DNA of 64,000 bases, from the NCBI GenBank assembly GCA_038502055.1, contig JAXRKN010000021.1, forward strand, positions 186,001 through 250,000, read 5' to 3'. Within the stretch, counting starts at the first letter, position 1, and every line of letters starts with the position of its first letter. Of the stretch, positions 50,499 through 62,025 are shown piece by piece. The notes under the pieces are model-generated. The model did no database searches and was not told the origin of the DNA. It worked only from the letters and a program-made list of their open reading frames with translations. The position numbers and the translations under genes are program-made. The stretch is from Tanytarsus gracilentus. Lineage: Eukaryota; Arthropoda; Insecta; Diptera; Chironomidae.

Positions 50499-50910
50499 CT
50501 TTTTGCAATCGAACGAGATTTGCCAACAAAAAATTAAATATTTACTTTTATTTTCTTTGAGATTCGTGAAGTCAAAACATTGCGCAGTAAAGAAGTAAAA
50601 ATTAAATGTGTACACAATGAATAAATTTAAATGAGGAGAAAAAAATGAAAATCGAGAGTGGGGAGGCAAATAAAGTAAGTTGCTTGTAACTTTTTGATGT
50701 CTTAAATTATTAATTTTCTTAACAAATTTTAATAAACTCTAGACATATTTTATATAATTTTCATTTAAAATTTATTAATTATTTAAAACGTTTAATAGTT
50801 TTCAAGCTTTGTCATTTTAAACTAAACAAGAGAAAAAAGAAGATGAAATAATTTTTAATTATAAAATTACTGAAATTAATTTGTGATAATAAAAATTAAA
50901 AAAAATTAAA
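50499..50910. other. Spacer between XPR1 and the nuclease gene
   Basis: About 410 bp, A+T-rich, containing the XPR1 promoter side and the 3' UTR of the nuclease gene. Nothing else recognised. Confidence 0.4.
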
Positions 50911-52470
50911 TTATCTTGTGAGTAGATATCGTGGCTCTGGAATGTCTGCTGATAAATGAGAATTAACTCTCAAAAATTCTCGAACACTGCAAGCATAAAT
51001 TCGACCAGCTTGATCAGCATTCCAAGTTAACCAACTGATTTGACTTTGAACATCCGGACAAATTTTGACTTTTTTTGATGTCTCAACCATGTCAGATGTG
51101 TGAGTGTTTTCACCTTTAAAAAAATTAATGAAACATATAAAAATTGAGGGAAGATAAAAAATTATAAATTTTACCTATCAGAACAACTCCTTCATTACCA
51201 CTTTCATTGATGACGACCTTAAAGTACAAAAATGGAACTTTTACTCTTTTCTCAATAGTTTTAGTTCTTTGATTCTCTTGATAGTTCAAAAATATTTCTC
51301 GCCATTGATTTGATTTATTTTTAAGTGTCAAAACTCCCAAAGTTCCGGTCCAAACTTGTAACGATTTTTGTTTTCTTATCGAAAGTAGTCTCGTTGCATC
51401 TTCAATATTTCCCCAATTATTACCATTAAAACTTTGCCATTGTGGCGCAACGTTGATGAACTAAAAAAATTGTTTACTGAGAAATTTAATTTTTTAACTC
51501 CGTTAGAAATTTTAATAGCAAAGCTATGAAATGCTTTAAATATTATTAATAATTTTTGAATTAAATTTTACCAAATATGTTGCTCTCTGCAAAACAGCAT
51601 AAGTAAAATCAGCTTTCGGTGCTGTATGCCCTAATAAAATAAATAGAATAGTTTTAAAAATTTTAATTTTGCAAAAAAAAAATTCAAGAAATTTCAAAAT
51701 TAAGTTAAAAATAATTTTCTAAAATTTTTCTTTAAGAACTCACCCCTCGAAAAAAAACCGTTCCCGCCATTTTTTTCAGCGACATCTTTTAAATAAAATT
51801 CAGCTCTTTCTTTTGAAATAATTTTTCCAATAGTCTGAAGTTGCATACCCTTTGTATATTGAGCATTCACGTTGGGTTTACACTTCGGAAAGTAGCCTCG
51901 ATCTTGAAATAATTCTGTGTTGGTGAAACCTCGTTGAAAGTGTGTTGGCGTTGTCTCGTGATGAGAGTAAAAATTGTTGTAATTTGTTGAATCAAAACAA
52001 ACTGTGAAAATTTGAGTAAATCGATTTGGTGAAATTTGAAATCCAACTTGAACTAAGTCGCCATTGGTTTGTGCACATTTTCGAGGATTTTTCAATAATT
52101 TCGCATCTGACCAACTGTTGCACTCGAATTTATTGAACGGAAAATTTGATCCACTGTATGAGAAAATTTTGTCTTTAACACAATTCAATGTCGCTAAATT
52201 TACTTTTGGAATATTTTTAAATCCCTTTTCACAAAAAAGTTCGATTTGACCGCCAGCGTTCAATTCAATTTTATTTGAAGTGTCGGGATAGAAAATTTGT
52301 ATCGTTCCAGGTCGAATATAAAGCGGCTGATTGATGATCGGTAAATCTTCAAGTTCCAAAACACATTTCGAAACTTGACGAAGAAATCTTCGATGACCAA
52401 AAGTTTCGTTTATTGGCGATGACGAAGAGCCGTCGAGAGTTATTAAGAGAAGAAAAATTAGATTTTTCAT
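50911..52470 (-). CDS. Secreted DNA/RNA non-specific endonuclease (insect dsRNase type)
   Basis: Four exons, 52470-51744, 51630-51572, 51460-51175 and 51113-50911, encode 424 aa. Signal peptide MKNLIFLLLITLDGSS; a Cys-containing N-terminal region as in insect dsRNases (CVLELEDLPIINQPLYI); then the Endonuclease_NS domain. The catalytic RGH motif is formed across the first intron (SRG|HTAPKADF; usually DRGH), so only the spliced product has the active-site His. Downstream PQWQSFNGNNWGNIED carries the expected Asn of the metal site. The family cleaves DNA and RNA, including double-stranded RNA, using one magnesium ion, and in insects is made in gut, saliva or haemolymph. The first residue of the motif is Ser rather than Asp, a tolerated difference in related sequences as far as I know. 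Confidence 0.88.
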
Positions 52471-52487
52471 CGTTAGCTCTAAAAATC

Positions 52488-52526
52488 AAACTGAATTCAA
52501 ACGAGTCATTTTCAGATTGTTTTATA
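52488..52526 (-). promoter_or_regulatory. Core promoter of the nuclease gene
   Basis: On the minus strand TATAAAA (52526-52520) is followed ~30 nt later by TCAGTT (52493-52488), a standard arthropod TATA/initiator pair; the ATG is only ~20 nt further. Confidence 0.7.
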
Positions 52527-52979
52527 AATAAATGACTCTGATGTGTAATTTTAAGCTTATCTTAAAAGTGATGAAGACCAAATAAATATTTTGTTTGAGG
52601 TTTTATTTATTTTTAGGGTGACTATATGCTTGTTTTTTTGTATTTCACAAAAAGTGTTCTGTAATTCATTCAAATGCATAAAATTAAATTTCTAAAAAAT
52701 AATTTTTGATTTTTAAATTTTTAAAATTTGAGCACAATTGATGAAATAAAAATGATTTTGAATTTTTAATAGAATTTCCAAGAAGATTTTTATAAAACTC
52801 AAGTTGATAAAACACGCGATAGAATTTTATAAAAAAAATATTGTAAATGTGAATTTTAAATTTATAAAACTTTTAAATAAAATTTGCTCATAATTTCTCA
52901 AACTTTATTTTTAAATCAAAGATTTTTTGCATAAAATTTCAATTCCCATGCAGCGTCGATAAAATTATGAAAAATTTCC
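52527..52979. other. A+T-rich upstream region of the nuclease gene
   Basis: No coding or RNA feature recognised between the nuclease promoter and the GC-rich island. Confidence 0.4.
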
Positions 52980-53092
52980 TTACCTCGCCTACACCTGCGA
53001 TCAGGTTACTAAAGCAGCGCCGCTTTCTTCATCGTAGAATTCTTCCCGCGTGTGCGCACGCAAATTGTAGCTCGCAATCTTAGATTTTATGT
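52980..53092. other. GC-rich island with three hairpins, possible structured RNA or non-coding exon
   Basis: In very A+T-rich surroundings this ~110-bp block is G+C-rich and contains three successive perfect hairpins: acctg-cgat-caggt (52992-53005), aaagc...gcttt (53011-53026) and gcgtg-tgcg-cacgc (53048-53061). Its left end, read on the minus strand, is a good donor (GGCGAG|GTAAGG). It could be a non-coding first exon on the minus strand, or a small structured RNA on either strand. It does not match the spliceosomal RNAs or tRNAs I can recall. The nuclease gene has its own promoter closer in, so the host gene is unclear. Confidence 0.4.
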
Positions 53093-53585
53093 CGATGAAC
53101 ATGAGAAGAATCGTAATTTAAAAATAGTTCGAAAAAAACTAGAAAAAAGCGTGACGAAGAGATTGAACATGACATGAGAGGATTTGCTTAAGATTTAATT
53201 TAATTTAAATTGAGTAATTTTAAATGATTTTTTAATTTTTTTAAATTTAAAAAAAAAATAAAAAACCCAATTTTTTTAAATCTCCTAAATATTTTTAAAA
53301 ACTCTTCTAAAGTTTTTGAAACCCTTTAAAAAATTCACGTACACATCCCAACCCAACAAGTGCATCTCCATCAGACACATCGCCATTAAATTAATAAACT
53401 TTTACGACATCTCATTTCCTCTTCTTTATTTTCTCCTTTCATTCATTGAGAATTTACATTTCGATTAGTTTAAAATTACAAAGAAAATAAATTAGGAAGC
53501 TTTTAAAAGGAATAGAAATAAAAATTACGTAGATTTTTTATCACACGATGACGAGCCCACACACAATGACGTACAGAAGTTTTAT
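53093..53585. other. Intergenic spacer
   Basis: About 490 bp between the GC-rich island and the stop of the small acidic peptide gene. No feature seen. Confidence 0.4.
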
Positions 53586-53801
53586 TTAGTGAACGACCCA
53601 AAATTCCATGTAGTCAGAATCTTCAGATGGCTCATCGTAAAGTTGGTAAATGAAGCAACCGCCGTACTCGTATTCGCCGTAATAATCTTCAATTTCATTT
53701 TGTGATGACTGAAGAGTGTTCAGGATTTTACTTTGATAAACACCAAAAACATTTTTGAATTGCAATAAAATTAAAATTAAAATTGTAAATTTTAAAATCA
53801 T
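53586..53801 (-). CDS. Small secreted acidic Tyr-rich peptide
   Basis: A single open frame of 71 codons. The first ~20 residues (MILKFTILILILLQFKNVFG) form a convincing signal peptide; the mature ~51 residues are acidic and Tyr-rich (DYYGEYEYGGCFIY) with a single Cys. A TCAGTT initiator-like site lies ~15 nt before the ATG on this strand (53820-53815), and AATAAA overlaps the stop region, which is good for a short real gene. No family is recognised; the single Cys leaves disulfide dimerisation open. Confidence 0.5.
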   Translation of the reverse strand: MILKFTILILILLQFKNVFGVYQSKILNTLQSSQNEIEDYYGEYEYGGCFIYQLYDEPSEDSDYMEFWVVH

Positions 53802-54797
53802 TTTAATTTTTTTTAACTGAGCACTAAAATCAAAGTCAAGCTTTTGTTCTTGCTAACGAGCTTCTGAACTTTTTAATTTCTCTGCCACACTTTTCCAATT
53901 GTTCACCGTTTGCCCTTTCGTGCAATAATAAAAGTCAATTGTTGAAACTCACTAAAATTTAAATTAGCAGACAAAAGAACGCGATCAAGTTTTAATGAAA
54001 AATAATTTTTTTTATTCGATTCTCGTGAGCGATCGATCGATTTTCTTTAGGAGCTCACGATTCATAATTGGGGTCATTGGATGGACAATCAAAGTGAGGG
54101 AACGTGGTGCACGCGAGGAATTTTTAGACTGATAAAATAAATATTTTGAGCCGATCAGGTTGAGAGTGTTTATTTTTATTTTTTTTTGTGATTTTTTTTT
54201 TATTAATTTTGAAAAATAAATTCACTCATTTTAAATTTTATTTCGTTATATTCTTAAAGTTTATTTTAATATTCTTTCAAGGTTAAATTCACTGAACAAA
54301 AAATCGCCTGACATAAATTTATTTAAAAGTCTCAAAAGGTGAACTTGCAAACTTATCAACAACTTTAATCCATTTTTACAACTCGCCGAATCGCGATAAA
54401 AATTGTCAAAAATAATTGAAATGGTGCTAATAAAAAATTCCGATAATCCACACCAGGTTGGTCTTTATTAAAACTTGATCAATTAAGTTTTACGATATTG
54501 AGCTTGAAAAATATGAAAAATTTACAAAAATTGAGTTAAAAATTATTTTAAAAGTTAAAGTAGCTAAAAATTAGTTTAATAATTTTAAAATTAAAATGGA
54601 TTTTTCTTGATGCATTATAAAATAATTTTTTTATTGAATTGAAAATTTTATAAAGTTATTTTTCAAACATTAAAATATAATTTTTTCAATTAAATTTATT
54701 TATTAAACTTTTTGAATTTATTTCTTTGTACATTTTTTGCTTGATTTCTTGACATTTTTTCTCAACTTTTATTTCCTGATTTTAAATTCTATTTACT
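53802..54797. other. Intergenic region
   Basis: About 1 kb of A+T-rich DNA with no recognised gene. A palindromic gcgatcgatcga lies near 54029. Confidence 0.4.
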
Positions 54798-55500
54798 TCA
54801 ATGCACCGTGACTTTTGGCTTAAACCCATCTTTTCCTGCTGTGTATTCAACAATTTGCCTTTTGCCGTCCGGACGAATGAACTCATAAGAACCATTAACT
54901 GTAAAAATTCTGTCATTCGTTATTGGATCGTGATCAAAGACTCCAAACTCATCGCGACGTTGAAGATCTGATTGATGGTATCTGAAAAAAGTTCAAAAAT
55001 TTTTAAAAAATCTTCCAAGAGGTTCAAAAATAATTTTAAAATTTTTTTGATAATTATTTAAAGATTTTTGAAAATTAAAAATGTTAACAGTCAAAAATAA
55101 TTTTAAAAAAATCCTCATACTCACTCAAAATGATAATTTCCATTCGGAAAAGTTTTAAACTCATAAAAGTTGATTTTTATTTCCTTTTCGGCGTTCTCAG
55201 AATTTCCGCTACTTCTAATTTCATCGTTCTTAATTTCAATCCTCTCACTTTCAACCTTTTTATCGCCCTGATTTCGATCTCTCACTCCTTCACCCTCAAA
55301 ATTTTGATCATCCATCTCGTTAAGTCTCGGCGGTAGCAGATTCGTCAACTCAACTTGCATAACATCAGTCGGTGCAGCGAAATTTCCATAAATTGTCATA
55401 AGAAATGCAGCGAAGACCTTTAAAAAGAAGATGAAAAAAATGCACTTGAACTTCACACACAAAAAAACTTGTTTTTCGCATATACCGGCAAATTTTTCAT
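54798..55500 (-). CDS. Cuticle protein with Rebers-Riddiford chitin-binding domain (CPR), copy 1
   Basis: Three exons, 55500-55486, 55417-55125 and 54981-54798, give 163 aa. The five-codon first exon (MKNLP) plus exon 2 (VFAAFLMTIYGNFA) forms the signal peptide, a layout typical of insect cuticle genes. An acidic polar stretch follows, then the R&R domain: FKTFPNGNYHFE|YHQSDLQRRDEFG ... NGSYEFIRPDGKRQIVEY ... KDGFKPKVTVH. It binds chitin in the exoskeleton. The RR-1/soft-cuticle class seems most likely. The second intron splits the domain between Glu and Tyr at the same point as in the copies at 57021 and 62026. Confidence 0.88.
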
Positions 55501-55561
55501 TATTAAATTTTTATATTTTGGTCACTTTCACTTGTAACTTAACGCGATGAGGCGTAAAAAT

Positions 55562-55600
55562 CGACTGAAGATCCACGGAAATTTATTCTTCGTTTTTATA
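55562..55600 (-). promoter_or_regulatory. Core promoter of cuticle gene copy 1
   Basis: Minus strand TATAAAAA (55600-55593) and, ~31 nt downstream, a TTCAGTCG initiator (55569-55562); the ATG is ~65 nt further. Confidence 0.75.
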
Positions 55601-57020
55601 GGGTGATTATGTAATGATTACGGTGAAAAATTGATGAGAGTGTGACAGGTTGATGTAAATTTTGAAGGATTTTTTGATACTTAGCTCCGTTTTGTATTTT
55701 TTAGAGGTGAAAAATAAAAATTTAACTTAATTTTAAGTTTATTAATTATTTTTTTGTTTAAACCTAACATTGGACATTTTTGAACCTAAATTCGACTTTT
55801 TAAACTCAATTTTTTTTATTACTTTCTGAATTTAGTTAAAACATTCTTTAAACCTTATCACTTTCATGTTTATATCCTTAAATTTTTCTTCTTTAAAAAT
55901 ATTAAATCTCCGTCCACACTAACTTTAACATCTTTCTACAATCTGCTCACACTTAAGTGCAATTAATTTCCATTTATCACAAACAATCTTGTTGTCGCCC
56001 TTTGTCAACAAACCTAGGATAATTAATTACCATTGACTCTAATTTTTCACAAACATCTAACAATAAATTTTGTTATGACAATTTTCACTCGTTCATGTCA
56101 ACTCGAAGACACTCGCAATGATTCTATTTTTTTTAATTGAGAAGAGCATTAAGAACTCGCCCCGCTAAAATGGCTTTTATGACCGATGCAATTAGCATTC
56201 GCGAGCTTGTTTTAACTTATTGCAGAATGTAAATGTGGCTTTTGAGGAAGCGAAACATTTCTTTTGCGTGCGATCGATGAACGTGATTATGAAAATAGGC
56301 TTTTATTTAAATTTATCACGAACGAGAATGAAAGGAACAAATTGGAGCAATAAAAGAGAACTTAAGAATGTTTGTCGGTGGCTTATGATGTCGGATGGGA
56401 GTTATGGATTGTTTTGAGATGAGTTTTACAAAAAAAATTTACAATAAAAATGTATCAAGGTTGAATTGATTTGTTTTTAATTCTCGAACTTAATTTCAAT
56501 TTTTTTTAAACTTTACCTTGAAATATTTTGAATCAAACTTTGAATGTTTTTTAACTTAAATTTACTTCAAATTTGGTAAAGAAATTAATAAAATAATTTT
56601 TTTATTTTAAGATTAAAATTTAAAATATTTAAAAAAATTTAATCGTTAAGATTCAAATTTTTGTATAAAATTCAAAGTCAACTTTTTATAACCCTCAAGA
56701 CTTATCTCATATTTCATCAACTTTTTCTAAATCACCACATAATCTTCATTAACATCTTCGTCCACCTTTCGATTCACACAAGAAAGTTGCAAGTTTAAGT
56801 TCCCAATGGGCACGCAAATCCAAGGGAATCTTTTCAATTTTTCTTCCCCTTTCAATTCCTCTCTTTTTTCTTTAGCTCAATTGACGTCACGTAAGAGCAG
56901 ACCGAGAGGAGAGCCTTGAGATGGAGAAGAGTTTAAAAGAAGAAGACTCACCTATGAAGTGCATCAGTTGACTGCAACTTGTCGTAGAAGAAACAGTGAA
57001 AGAATTTTAAAAAAGTTAAA
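55601..57020. other. Divergent intergenic region between cuticle genes
   Basis: About 1.4 kb between two head-to-head cuticle genes. A TCAGTT initiator-like site near 56962 may mark the start of the plus-strand gene. The 65-codon frame at 56220 has no supporting feature. Confidence 0.45.
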
Positions 57021-57749
57021 ATGAAAAGTTTTGTGGTTTGTTGAAAATTTTAAAAATTTAAACGTTAAATAATTTTTTAAAATTTAGATAATTTTTGCCG
57101 TTGCCATCACGCTCAGTCAAGCGTCTCCAGCACGTAAACGTGACATCGGCCTTAAGCTAAGAGAACAAGCTAAAAATTCTGCTCGTCAACTTCCAGAACT
57201 TCCAGAGCTTCCTGTTAGAGACACACCAGAGGATCACACCGCAACAAATCAAGAGCAAACTGTGATCTATGGCAATGGAATTCCTGGACATGAAGCTGAG
57301 GTTGAGCACTACGAGTTCAATAAGGATGATGATGGAAACTACAACTTTGCGTGAGTTTTAAAGAGTCAAAATTTAAGCGGAGTTTTATTTTTTCTAATAA
57401 ACTAAAAAAATTTTAAAGTAATTTCGTTATATAAAAATTTAAAATAACTCCACTATTTATTTTAATTAAAATTGAAATTATAGTTCCGCTACAAATTTTA
57501 AAAAACCGTTAAAATAGTTTTAAAAAAATAGTTAAAAAATCCCAAAATTTATCTAGCTATAAACAAACTGATCTCCAACAACGCGAAGAGACTGGAACTG
57601 TCGTAAAAGATCCCGAAACTGGTGAAAATCAACTTGATACCGTTGTCGGTTCATACGAGTACATTCGACCCGATGGAAAGAAACAACGAGTTGAATATGT
57701 CGCCGATAAAGATGGATTCCGACCAAATGTGATCGTCACTGACGCATAA
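57021..57749 (+). CDS. Cuticle protein with Rebers-Riddiford domain (CPR), copy 2
   Basis: Three exons, 57021-57035, 57088-57350 and 57557-57749, encode 156 aa. MKSFV|IIFAVAITLSQA is the signal peptide, split after codon 5 as in the neighbours. The mature part starts with a basic, Pro/Leu-rich stretch (LPELPELPV), has GNGIPGHEAE, and then the chitin-binding domain: DDGNYNFA|YKQTDLQQREETG ... GSYEYIRPDGKKQRVEY ... DKDGFRPNVIVTDA. The first donor (GTG|gtttgt) is not consensus. Exon 3 is very close in DNA sequence to the matching exon of the inverted copy at 62026-62518. Confidence 0.88.
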
Positions 57750-59603
57750 ATGCCAGCCCTGTAATCATCGACTTTATTTATTATCATCTTTAAAAGAGTT
57801 GAAAAAATATTGCACAATTTTTGGCCTTCAAAAAGTCTTTTGATATAAGATGCAAAAATTTTATTACCTTTCGGGATTAAAATCGAATTTAAAATTCCTC
57901 AGTTGTGACAAATCAATGAACTGAATCATGCTTATATGTAAAAAATGATTAAATAAGAAATAAAAATTGAGATTTAAAATGTAAATTAAGATAAATTTTA
58001 TTTATTTGGATGGTTGTGGAAATTTTTTCAAAGGTTTCAGTGGTTGATGAAAAAATTGGGTAAGCCATTTACCAATTTGAGGATCCCGGCAATTTTTTTA
58101 AAAAATACCGATTTTTTAGACTTTAATTAAAAGTTTAATAGAAATTAAATATTTGAAAATGTCCAAAACAAACAAATTTTTCAAGATAAAAAACGGAAAA
58201 ATAAAAAAATTCGATATCATAAATTAAATTTTTTTATCTAAATTAATTAAATTTTTTTCAATCGTTCCCTCATTAATTAATTGACACCTTATTAGCTTCT
58301 CATTTCACGCTCATTAGTTTATCTTTTAAATCCAGATTTGCACTTGCTAATCTTAAAGTAAGTTGCGTGATTTCCAGTAATTATAATTTTTTATTATTCT
58401 AGTTGTCATTTGAGAAGTGAAGTGAGACACAGCGTGAGGTTGAAAGAGATAAGAAGCAAACGTGTGTAAAGTAAGCATGAAAAGCTTCCTGAAAGGTGTT
58501 AATCAGAAATAATTTAAGCAGTGGTTTCGATGTTGATCTCGCGTTGGAACTTCTTAAAAGATTTTTAATATTAAAAAAACTTAAAAAAATATATTTTAAA
58601 TTTCTATGCAAGTTTAATGATCTTCATATTATTCTTACATGTTGTCTCTATGTAAAATCTTTAAAGTTGCAACTAATTAAATAAGAACAGACTCAAGTGA
58701 CATGAACGTAGATCTCCATCGGAAGAAAGAGAAAGAACTGGTAAAAAGGGGACAAGAAAAAATAGCAATTTAAATTACATGGCAATAAATTAAAAGCTTT
58801 AGGGAGGGTAAAAATAAAATAATGTAAAATTTAATTGTTGAGAAGGTTTTTACCTTTTTCTAAATAATTCTTTCAAACCCGCGTGAACAAAATTTTTAAA
58901 CATCTTTTTATTTTTATAATTTTTAGAGCAATTATAATTTAAAAAATTTCAAAGTCATCTTGAGTCATGCAAGAATATTTTTTATCAATTATTATAAAAA
59001 TTATCATTTTATTTTTTCTACCGAAACATAATTCAATAAATTTATTTATTTTGGTTTCAACTTCACTTCCTATAGAATTCAATTCTACGATAATCTGTGC
59101 AATAATTTTTGAAACTTCATTGACTATATTTTCTAGTGAATGATCTAAAATCCTAATAATTGACATTGCAGATAAAGTACAAAAAAACACAATAAAAGTC
59201 TAATTAGTTTTCGTTTTGTAAACTCAACGGGGTTTCTAAAAAATATATTCATGATTTATTAATTAAATTCATTAATTGATGATAAAGACATTACTTTAAA
59301 TTAGGATGGGCACACACTTTTAAAAACAAATCAAGAACTTTAAATTCTGAGATAATTTTTTCATCTTCATTAAATCTAAAATTAAGAAAATTGTGAAATG
59401 AATTTTTAGTTTTCTGTTCATTTAAAATTAATTTCTTAAATTAAATAAATCTCAATTATTTGAATTTATGAGAAAGAATTTTCTTAAACCATCCCTAAAA
59501 AATTCTTAGCATATGTCCGACCAATGACATTTGTTAATTTACACGATAAAGTATTTCTTATGCAAATTGAATTTGAATTAAATTTCAACGAAGCTTGTTT
59601 GAG
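57750..59603. other. Intergenic region
   Basis: About 1.85 kb without a supported gene. A minus-strand frame at 58939-59190 (helical, HSLENIVNEV...) has no clear ATG plus signal peptide in one frame and is left as unproven. No RNA gene recognised. Confidence 0.4.
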
Positions 59604-59611
59604 TATAAAAA
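59604..59611 (+). promoter_or_regulatory. TATA box of the Cys-Cys repeat gene
   Basis: TATAAAAA ~110 nt before the ATG, followed by plausible start sequence (ttttagttctttg) about 28 nt later. Confidence 0.6.
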
Positions 59612-59715
59612 GAAAGAAAATAAAGTGAAGAGTTTTAGTTCTTTGAAAACTGCAAGAGTAGAAAGAATAAAATTAAATTAAAATTGTTTGTTAAAAATTT
59701 AAAATTAAATTTACG

Positions 59716-61422
59716 ATGGTGAGAAAATTTTGAATTCATTTATTTTAAATTTCGATTAAATTTTTAAAAAAATTATTTTGACACTTTTAGATTTTTCTCC
59801 TTTACTTCCTCAAATTTTTCTCAATCATAAATTGCCAATCAAATCTTTTTCGAACTTATATTCCACCCAACACCACCGCAACTGAGCATCCAGGATATGA
59901 CAACAGCACTCCAGAAATAACTTTCACTTATCCATCAACTTCCGCTACAAAAACTGTAACTGATTTTGAAACAACAAAAACTAGATCGACCACAAAATCA
60001 ACCAAAATGACATCAAGGTTAAAAATTAAAAATAAAATGAAGAAAAAGTTGAAAGAAATTTAAACTTTATTGAAAGTTTTTTTATCAAGGTTTAATTGTG
60101 AAATAATTCAAGAAATGTTTATTGACTAAAAAGCTGAAATATAATTTAAGTAAAGATTATTTTTTATCATTTTAGAACATCAACACCTGGTCCTGAGTAT
60201 TTAGGTCCTGTGAGTTAAAAACTAAAATTTTCTTGTTTTAATATTAAAAAAGTTTAATTTTTATTTTTCTTCAAATTTTCAAAATTTATTTTTGTTAGTG
60301 TACAAATGGCGGTAGAGGAAAATATTGCTGCAAAAATAATGCCGATAACGAATTTTGTTGCGAAAATCAAGCAAACAATCGTGGATGCTGCTTAGAGGGT
60401 GACGAAAATGTGAGTTGAATTTTTTTTGGATCTTTTGAAATTAATTAATTATTTTCCATTATAAGTTGTATCTTCAAAATCTACTCAATTAATATTTTTA
60501 TTTATTAAAAAAGTGCTGCAGAAACGGCTATGGTCGTCCGCCTTACTGTTGTGGCAATAAAGCTGAAAATGAATGGTGTTGTAAAAATAACGGAACCGGA
60601 AGATTTTGCTGTAAAAATGGAGCTGATAATTTTTACTGTTGCGCAAAAGGAAGCGGACCATTTTGTTGTGAAAATGGCGCGATAAATAAGGTAAAAATTC
60701 CATTGCTTAATTTATGAATAATTTAACAGTTAAATTCTTAAAATTTAAAAAAGATAAAAATAATTTAAGTTTCTTAAAAATTTCTTAATATTCATTTGAT
60801 TTTTGAAATTTGTTAATTAATTGCTTTCTTTTAAGTTTTGTTGTAAAAATAACGCGCAAAATCCAGAATGCATTGCACCCACGAGACCGCCGACAACGAC
60901 AACCACCAGAGTGCCAGTAAATAATTTCAATTTGTGAAATTTAATTAAATTTTATCATCAATTTTTTTAATTCAATTTTTTAGTGTTCTGACGGAGGTTT
61001 TGAGCCTTATTGCTGTAAAAATGAAGCCGATAATGCAGATTGTTGTCCAAACAATGGAAGCGGTCCTTATTGCTGTCTCAATGGATCGAATGATCCTAAT
61101 TGTTGTACTGAGGGAAAATCAGGAAGGTTCTGCTGTCCCAATGGAGCTGATAATCCTTATTGTTGTGGTAAGAAATTTGATTTTAATTTAGAGGTTAAAA
61201 TATGATGACCTAAAAAAATTAAGAATTCTTTTAGAATTTTAAATTAAACATCAAAAAATTCTAAACTTTAATTTTAATAAGAGATTTAAATTGTTAGAAA
61301 ATGGAGGTAGAGGACGATACTGTTGCACTAATGGCGAGTATACAAAAGACTGCAAACCACCAACAAGAACAACCAGACCCGGATACAAATACACATCACC
61401 GAATAAAAAATTTTGGCTGTAA
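59716..61422 (+). CDS. Secreted Cys-Cys repeat protein
   Basis: Eight exons: 59716-59718 (ATG only), 59791-60017, 60176-60209, 60299-60409, 60514-60690, 60836-60916, 60984-61167, 61298-61422; 313 aa. The start MIFLLYFLKFFSIINC is a signal peptide formed only after the ATG exon is joined. A Thr/Ser/Lys-rich linker (~residues 20-90) precedes an array of short units of the form G-x-YCC-x-N-x-A-D-N-x-x-CC, with 17 Cys-Cys pairs in about 200 residues, interrupted by a Pro/Thr linker (PTRPPTTTTTRVP). Most exon borders are phase 0 and fall between units, so exon shuffling or unit duplication is easy. Residues around the pairs are Gly, Asn, Lys and aromatic. No known domain is recognised; vicinal Cys pairs could make a compact disulfide ladder or bind metal. 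The one-codon first exon and weak donor gttaaa of exon 2 are the least certain parts. Confidence 0.75.
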
Positions 61423-62025
61423 AAGTATCAAAAATATAAATAAAATTTAGAATGTGAAATATGAAAAAATTTATAGCAATTGATTTTAAAAAGTTTTCAA
61501 ATTTTTAAGTCATCACATCTTGGACTTTTAAACTCATCTCAAGAAAAATCACAAATCACATGCAATAATCTAAATCAATTAATTTATAATAAAACTTCGA
61601 ACATGCAATTTAAGAATTTTTAATTTAATTTTTATGCAAATTTTGATCTCACAACGTAAAATTTACCAGCCGCGTCTGAAATCGATTTGCAAAAGAAGTT
61701 TTATTGGATTTTAAATGACAACGAGAGAGAATGTAATGCGATTACAAGGCAATAAACGAATTGCCAGAGTTTAAAGAGATAAAATTGAGATTTCATTGTG
61801 AGAAAACTGACACGAAGATGCTCATTGAGGAAGATCGAATTTATTACTTAATGAATGAGTTCGAGTGGGTTGAATCGAGAAGGGAAAATTGGACGATGAT
61901 AAATGTCCTTCATGATAATTGATAGCGGAGCTATAAATCATTAAAAAAATATAAAGTTTACAAAAGAAATTTTAAAATTCAACCAAAATCCAATTTTTTA
62001 TTTAACAAAAACAATTTTAAATATT
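61423..62025. other. Spacer between convergent genes
   Basis: About 600 bp between the stop of the Cys-Cys repeat gene and the stop of cuticle gene copy 3. It contains the short hairpin repeat atagcggagctat at 61922-61934; otherwise nothing recognised. Confidence 0.45.

Noticed and set aside
52980..53092. U1 snRNA
   Set aside because: The ttacct at the edge is only the reverse complement of a splice donor; the rest does not fit U1.
56220..56417. 65-codon plus-strand frame between cuticle genes
   Set aside because: Composition and position look like chance; no promoter or signal peptide.
58939..59190. 83-codon helical minus-strand frame, possible small secreted protein
   Set aside because: The hydrophobic start-like segment is in a different frame, and no intron or ATG joins the two.
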